From the NCBI RefSeq assembly GCF_014522305.1, contig NZ_CP041982.1, forward strand, positions 1,307,001 to 1,371,000: DNA of 64,000 nucleotides, written 5' to 3'. Under the pieces are notes generated by a model. It saw only the letters and a list, made by a program, of their open reading frames with translations. It ran no database searches and was not told where the DNA came from. Source of the stretch: Lactobacillus sp. PV034. GTDB taxonomy: Bacteria > Bacillota > Bacilli > Lactobacillales > Lactobacillaceae. Position numbers and translations under genes: made by a program. This document shows positions 59,805 through 64,000 of this stretch, piece by piece. Numbering within the stretch: the stretch's first letter is position 1; each line of letters begins with the position of its first letter.

Positions 59805-59966
59805 AGTAGTAAAACGATATGTCAAAGCCTTTTTAGACACTTGATGTCGTAGACAAAACTGGCAGTTTTACTTAGGCTATCAATAATCTCTTCGAAGAAT
59901 GTGGACACGTTGATGTCGAGTTTAGAAAATTAGATCTGATTTCTTAAGTAAATACGTTTTACTACT
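59805..59966. repeat. 12-bp inverted repeat flanking the IS left noncoding region
   Basis: AGTAGTAAAACG (59805-59816) and CGTTTTACTACT (59955-59966) are exact complements enclosing 138 bases. Confidence 0.6.
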
Positions 59967-59986
59967 TAAGCTTAGGGGGTTATATA
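59821..59986 (+). ncRNA. Possible bridge-RNA relic of the IS110 element
   Basis: The noncoding left end has a hairpin AAAACTGGCAGTTTT (59855-59869) and two near-identical stem-loops GACACTTGATGTCG (59836-59849) and GACACGTTGATGTCG (59904-59918). IS110-group elements encode a bridge RNA upstream of the transposase that has paired target and donor loops. Assignment is by position and repeated loops only. Confidence 0.35.
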
Positions 59987-61086
59987 ATGCAAATTACTTT
60001 TGGAATTGATGTAAGTAAGTCTACTTCTACTATTTGTGAGCTAATTGGTGAAAGTAAAAATGAATTTACCATTACTAACGACCGTCCTGGTTTTATTAAA
60101 TTACTGCACGAATTAGCTGCTTTTACTAAACAGCCAGAGAAGCTACTGGTGTTTATTCACGCAGACTACAAGCTTTTCTAGAAGATTACGGTTATGAATA
60201 TGTTGTGCTTAATCCTCTTAAAGCAAAAAAGAAATGGATTTGGGACTACGTCATAATAAGACTGATAAAACTGATGCTTATCATTTAGCCTTAATTCAAA
60301 GACTTTATCATCATCCAGTTAGTCAAAATCAGTCTCAGTCTTATAAGCAACTCAATGCTTTGAGTCGTTTCTATGACCAGCTAACAGATGATTTAGTCAC
60401 AGCTAAAAATAGACTTCACCAGGCTTTACAATCAACTTTTCCCGAAATTGAAAATCTATTTTCTACTGCTAAAGGTAATAATTACTGGCAAATAGTTGCT
60501 CATTACCCTCATTGCGATTTAGTAAGACAAGAGAACAAAAATCAAATTATTAATTGGCTAATGAATTTAAAAGGTATTGCATTTAAACATGCTCAAAAAA
60601 CTGCTGATAAACTTATTGAATTAGCTTATCAAGCTTATCCAGTTGTCTCCGAGACTAGTATAGAAGTTCAACAAGTACAATATTATACCCAAAGACTACT
60701 TAATCTAAGTAAGCAAAGAGAACAATTAATTACAAGAATGGTTAAACTCGCTAAGACTTTACCTAATCATGATTTAGAAAATCTAGAAAATATTCCAGGT
60801 TTTGCCCAAACTACTGCAGTTAGAGTTTTAGCAGAATTGGGAGATGTACGCAGATTTAGCAATCCCAATAAAATTAATGCTTTTATTGGCATAGATCCAG
60901 GTAAAGACTAATCCGTGTCACATAGCAGATTATTATGAAAGCAAAAAGCTATCTTCTCAAACCAAAGGGTTTAAAAAGATAGCTATTGCTTCAATACATA
61001 AACTAATCAGAACAATTTATGCCCTGATTATTAATGATCAACTATATGATTACAACGTAGCCACACATAACCAAAAAAGACTTTAG
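59987..61086 (+). pseudogene. IS110-family transposase, frameshifted and deleted
   Basis: The DEDD-type N-terminus (MQITFGIDVSKSTSTICEL, first catalytic Asp) is in frame from 59987 but shifts near 60140. There the expected EATGVYSRRLQAFLEDYG continues in another frame. A second shift occurs in an A-run before MDLGLRHNKTDKTDAYHLA (60234 on; one A missing). The C-terminal IS116/IS110/IS902 domain runs to IPGFAQTTAVRVLAELGD and GIDPGK, meets a stop at 60909-60911, and resumes after an internal deletion with KGFKKIAIASIHKLIRT up to TAG at 61084-61086. At least three lesions make it inactive. Confidence 0.92.
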
Positions 61087-61258
61087 TCGTAATTAATTGA
61101 TCAACTACATTATAACGCTAAGCCCAAAAATCAGATATAAACTTGGGCTTATTTATCGTGCTTAATTCCAAAAATATATCGACATTAATAGCTACTTAAA
61201 CTAAAATTCAAGCTAAAAACATAGTCAAACATCGTATTGTGCTTGACTTTACGTAGAA

Positions 61259-61296
61259 AAAAGAGACGATAGGTTTTATAACCTATCGTCTCTTTT
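61259..61296 (-). terminator. Rho-independent terminator
   Basis: Seventeen-base perfect stem (61259-61275 with 61280-61296), TTAT loop, T-run on the minus strand. It ends the secreted-protein gene. Confidence 0.92.
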
Positions 61297-61300
61297 AGTG

Positions 61301-61912
61301 TTATCCAATTACTTCAACTGTAGCATATAAAATACCAGCAGCAGGTACCTGACTGTTTGGCATCGCAACATCTAATTGATGAGGATTACTTGCAGCAAAA
61401 CTACCAGTATCATTGACGACTTTGTACCATACGGTACCATCAGAGAGAGTGATTTTTAACTTGGTACCCTTTGGAAATACAGATAAATTAGCAGCTACAC
61501 CACCGTATCCCATATTTGATCCCATGGCAGCTGGATCATAAAAAGAAAGCTTAAAGGTACCCTTATTTGAAGTAGAGGTAGTAGATTGAACGGCTTTTGT
61601 TGCAGTAGGAGCTTGTGATACTACCGCTTGCTTTTGCTTTTCTTCTTGGGCCTTCTTAGCTGCTGCTTCTTTGGCAGCTACTTGATCCATTCTACTTTGT
61701 TCTGCTTGAATTTGTTTTAATTTTTGGTTTTGATAAGCAACTCTTTGCTGGTCTTGAAATTTCTGGAGCATAAGTTGTGGTTTAATAGTTTCTTTAACTA
61801 AAGACATAGAGACAATATCATCAGCACTGTTACTTACAGCAAAAGTATCTTTGGCTGTAAAACTAAGCATTAATAAAGTTACACCAATTACACTCATTAA
61901 AAACTTACGCAT
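61301..61912 (-). CDS. Secreted double-psi beta-barrel (3D/RlpA-like) protein
   Basis: From the ATG at 61912 the protein has 203 residues; a TTG at 61933 is an alternative. A signal peptide (MRKFLMSVIGVTLLMLSF, cleavage near residue 26-28) is followed by a Lys/Gln/Ala-rich coiled-coil region (about 45-95) and a Ser/Thr linker. The C-terminal domain (about 118-203) has KLSFYDPAAMG, VFPKGTKLKITLSDGTVWYKVVNDTG and HQLDVAMP. This is a barrel like the 3D/RlpA/EXLX domains that act on or bind peptidoglycan. The layout resembles cell-wall-active secreted proteins of lactobacilli. Confidence 0.82.
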   Translation of the reverse strand: MRKFLMSVIGVTLLMLSFTAKDTFAVSNSADDIVSMSLVKETIKPQLMLQKFQDQQRVAYQNQKLKQIQAEQSRMDQVAAKEAAAKKAQEEKQKQAVVSQAPTATKAVQSTTSTSNKGTFKLSFYDPAAMGSNMGYGGVAANLSVFPKGTKLKITLSDGTVWYKVVNDTGSFAASNPHQLDVAMPNSQVPAAGILYATVEVIG

Positions 61913-62127
61913 ATTAAAATAAAAACCTTTCAAAAATTAAACAAAATAATAAAAAATTACTGTGGTTAAAGACTAAAACTGTTATTCTTTAACTAAATTG
62001 ATATTTTACCTAGTAAATTATAAAGACTGCGTATTGCATGACTTCAACTTGAAATTTACAGTTTTTTTAGAAAATGTAATATCGTAACTTATTTGTAATA
62101 AAAAATAGCAAGATTAGAGGAGATAAT

Positions 62128-62514
62128 ATGAAAAAAGCAAAGTATTTTCCAGTAATTTATGCAATTTTATCAGCAATTATCAGCTTTTTGGCGGTGTTAA
62201 TTATTTGCCAGCGTTTCCATTTACAGTTGTCACGTGCAGTTATTGTAAGTGGCTTATTTGCGGTATTTTTTTATATTATTTCCTATTTTCGGGGTCATGC
62301 TTCATTTGAAATTAAAAGAATCACTAAACAGTATCATCTAAGTGCAGATGATTTGGCAAAAATTACGGGGATGAAAAGTTCAGATTTTCCAATTGTAAAG
62401 GGACAACTACAATTAATTTTACCTAAAAGAAAATGGCCGCAGTTATTAGAAAAATTACAGAATTTCGAACAAAAAAAGATAAAAAATCATAAAGATAAAG
62501 AGGAAAAAGAATGA
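62128..62514 (+). CDS. Small two-helix membrane protein
   Basis: The 128-residue protein has two N-terminal transmembrane helices (about 8-28 and 35-53) and a basic cytoplasmic domain ending in a Lys/Glu-rich tail. I do not recognise a family. GAGGAGA precedes the start and its stop overlaps the ABC-F start by four bases (ATGA), so translation is coupled. An inverted repeat GTTAAAGA/TCTTTAAC (61965-61972 and 61986-61993) lies in the 215-base upstream gap. Confidence 0.75.
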   Translation: MKKAKYFPVIYAILSAIISFLAVLIICQRFHLQLSRAVIVSGLFAVFFYIISYFRGHASFEIKRITKQYHLSADDLAKITGMKSSDFPIVKGQLQLILPKRKWPQLLEKLQNFEQKKIKNHKDKEEKE

Positions 62515-64000
62515 GTTTATTAACCGTCAAAGATTTAGGGCAGTCTTTTATTGATAAAACTTTGTATCAAGATGCATCCTTTGTGCTTAATAAAGAAGAT
62601 CACATGGGTGTCACCGGTCAAAATGGTGTAGGTAAATCTACTCTAATTAAAATCCTAACTGGTGAAGTTGTGCAGGATGAAGGGACTGTTAAATGGCAAA
62701 ATAAAATAAACGTAGGTTATTTAGATCAATATGCTCATCTTGAACCAGGGATGACTTTAAAAGAGTTTTTGCAAACTGCATTTGAAGAATTATTTAATAA
62801 GGAAAAAGAACTCAATGATCTCTACATTCAATATGGAGAAAATGGAGAGCAGAGTCTGCTAGATAAAGCAGGTAAAATTCAAACTTTTCTTGAAGAGCAA
62901 GGTTTTTATGATATTGATACCAAAATCGATCAAGTTGCTTCTGGTTTAGGATTACTAGAATTAGGCTATGATCATGATGTATCAAAAATGTCAGGTGGAC
63001 AACGATCAAAGCTGATTTTAGCGAAATTATTGTTACAAAGTTCAGATGTTTTGGTGCTTGATGAACCGACTAATTATTTAGATGTTGGTCATATTGATTG
63101 GCTAGTTGAATATCTTAATAATTTTGAAGGTGCGTTTATTGTAGTATCTCATGACTATGATTTTCTTGGTCGAATTACTAATTGTATTATTGATATTGAT
63201 TTTGGAACAATTACGCGTTATACAGGTGACTTAAAACATGCTTTGAGACAAAAAGAAGCGGATCGAGAAAGTTATTTGAAAGCATATGCTAACCAACAAC
63301 GCAAAATAAAAAAGACGCAAGCTTATATTCGAAAGAATAAGGCTGGTTCGCGTTCTAAGAGTGCCAAGTCACGTGAAAAGCAACTTTCAAAGATGGATAT
63401 TTTGACGCCCCCTCAAAGCAATAAACGAGCTCATGTTCAATTCCCATATGTTGCTACAGCGTCTAATTTATTATTACAAACCCAGAATTTAATTATTGGC
63501 TATGATGATCCTTTAGTTAAGGCAGCCTTTAATTTCTCTGTGGGTAATGGTGAAAAAGTAGCAGTTACTGGTTTTAATGGAATTGGTAAAACTACTTTGT
63601 TGAAAACTCTGTTAGGACAACTAAAACCGATTAAAGGCGATTTTGAACTGTCAGCAACAGCTAAGTTAGCTTATTTTAAGCAGGATTTAACTTGGCCTAA
63701 TAAAAATATGACGCCATTACAGTATTTACAAGAAAATTATCCTCGAATTAAACCTAAAGAATTGCGTCAAGCACTTGCAAGAATGGGTTTAACTGCTCAG
63801 CAAGCAATGAGCGCTTTAAAAGAACTTTCTGGTGGTGAACAAGAAAAAGTTAAACTAGCACAGATGAGCTTTGAACCAGCCAACTTACTTTTCTTAGATG
63901 AACCAACTAACCATTTAGATGTGGCAACTAAGGATTCACTCCGGAAAGCAATAATTGAATTTAATGGTGGGGTAATTATTGTTAGTCACGAAAGAGACTT
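62511..64000 (+). CDS. ABC-F family ATPase (partial, runs off right edge)
   Basis: An open frame from ATG 62511 continues to the window end (about 496 codons, no stop). It has two nucleotide-binding domains. The first has GQNGVGKST, MSGGQRSKL and VLDEPTNYLD; the second has GFNGIGKTT, LSGGEQEKV and FLDEPTNHLD. A charged linker between them (QQRKIKKTQ, KAGSRSKSAKSREKQL) is the interdomain arm that reaches the ribosomal peptidyl-transferase region. No membrane segments are present, as expected for ABC-F proteins, which relieve stalled or antibiotic-bound ribosomes. The C-terminus is missing. Confidence 0.92.
   Translation, partial: MSLLTVKDLGQSFIDKTLYQDASFVLNKEDHMGVTGQNGVGKSTLIKILTGEVVQDEGTVKWQNKINVGYLDQYAHLEPGMTLKEFLQTAFEELFNKEKELNDLYIQYGENGEQSLLDKAGKIQTFLEEQGFYDIDTKIDQVASGLGLLELGYDHDVSKMSGGQRSKLILAKLLLQSSDVLVLDEPTNYLDVGHIDWLVEYLNNFEGAFIVVSHDYDFLGRITNCIIDIDFGTITRYTGDLKHALRQKEADRESYLKAYANQQRKIKKTQAYIRKNKAGSRSKSAKSREKQLSKMDILTPPQSNKRAHVQFPYVATASNLLLQTQNLIIGYDDPLVKAAFNFSVGNGEKVAVTGFNGIGKTTLLKTLLGQLKPIKGDFELSATAKLAYFKQDLTWPNKNMTPLQYLQENYPRIKPKELRQALARMGLTAQQAMSALKELSGGEQEKVKLAQMSFEPANLLFLDEPTNHLDVATKDSLRKAIIEFNGGVIIVSHERD

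Larger units (their letters stand above)
59798..61150 (+). mobile_element. Decayed IS110-family insertion sequence (bounds approximate)
   Basis: A noncoding left part (about 59798-59986), a broken IS110-type transposase (59987-61086) and a short right end with a hairpin AAGCCCAA/TTGGGCTT (61120-61150). IS110 elements lack long terminal repeats, so exact ends cannot be set from one copy. The remaining bases 61151-61258 show no gene. Confidence 0.65.

Noticed and set aside
1..64000. CRISPR array, tRNA/rRNA genes, prophage or restriction system
   Set aside because: No spaced direct repeats, cloverleaf-type sequences, phage structural genes or methylase motifs were seen on reading through both strands.

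Overview
The window is a low-GC chromosomal segment of a Lactobacillus of the johnsonii/gasseri (acidophilus) group. This rests on the AT-rich codon use, tandem SLAP-domain cell-wall proteins, a lysine-type MurE, paired NADH:flavin reductases like those described as the hydrogen peroxide source of L. johnsonii, an Rgg regulator, and an asnA gene behind a T-box. No rRNA, tRNA, CRISPR array or prophage was seen. The species call is inferred from family resemblance, not from a search.

Layout. 1-7800: tail of a glutamine amidotransferase, an amino-acid permease, a CPBP membrane protease, an ABC-2 exporter led by a 32-codon peptide ORF, T-box-controlled asnA and an EamA exporter. 7860-12150: two SLAP surface proteins, an Rgg regulator with a divergent 51-residue secreted-peptide candidate sharing a palindromic Shine-Dalgarno, and a two-CxxC protein. 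12150-24900: gatD, a ThiD-type kinase, glpK, a tyrosine phosphatase, a PTS EIIA relic, and several proteins that look like shrunken or catalytically dead enzymes (GH13-like, amidotransferase, beta-lactamase-like, GH29-like). A small RNA candidate lies on the minus strand near 19.7 kb. 24900-31000: Bcr/CflA exporter, histidine phosphatase, an HrtR-HrtB-HrtA heme-efflux operon with its palindromic operator, and a C69 dipeptidase. 31000-35450: TetR regulator, two flavin reductases, a phosphatase, ApbE and CvpA.

35600-44900: chromosome-maintenance cluster rsmG-noc-parA-parB-DUF951-ychF-DUF1129, then a heterodimeric ABC exporter. 45000-49240: two-component system, MurE and an Asp/Glu racemase. 49380-56805: 1-phosphofructokinase family kinase, Cof phosphatase, Zn/Mn ABC importer, PepF and an LCP-family ligase. 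56850-59790: a thiol-redox cassette: thioredoxin-like protein, ArsR-rhodanese repressor, thioredoxin reductase, DsbA-like protein and a 45-residue two-cysteine peptide. An identical 16-bp inverted-repeat motif sits in both of its promoters. 59800-61150: a decayed IS110-family element with a noncoding left end that may be a bridge-RNA relic. 61300-64000: secreted double-psi-barrel protein, a small membrane protein and an ABC-F ATPase that runs off the window.

The strongest leads for undescribed biology are the ArsR-rhodanese redox regulon with its Cys-pair peptide, the Rgg/51-residue peptide pair, the minus-strand small RNA, and the run of intact reading frames whose catalytic residues are gone.
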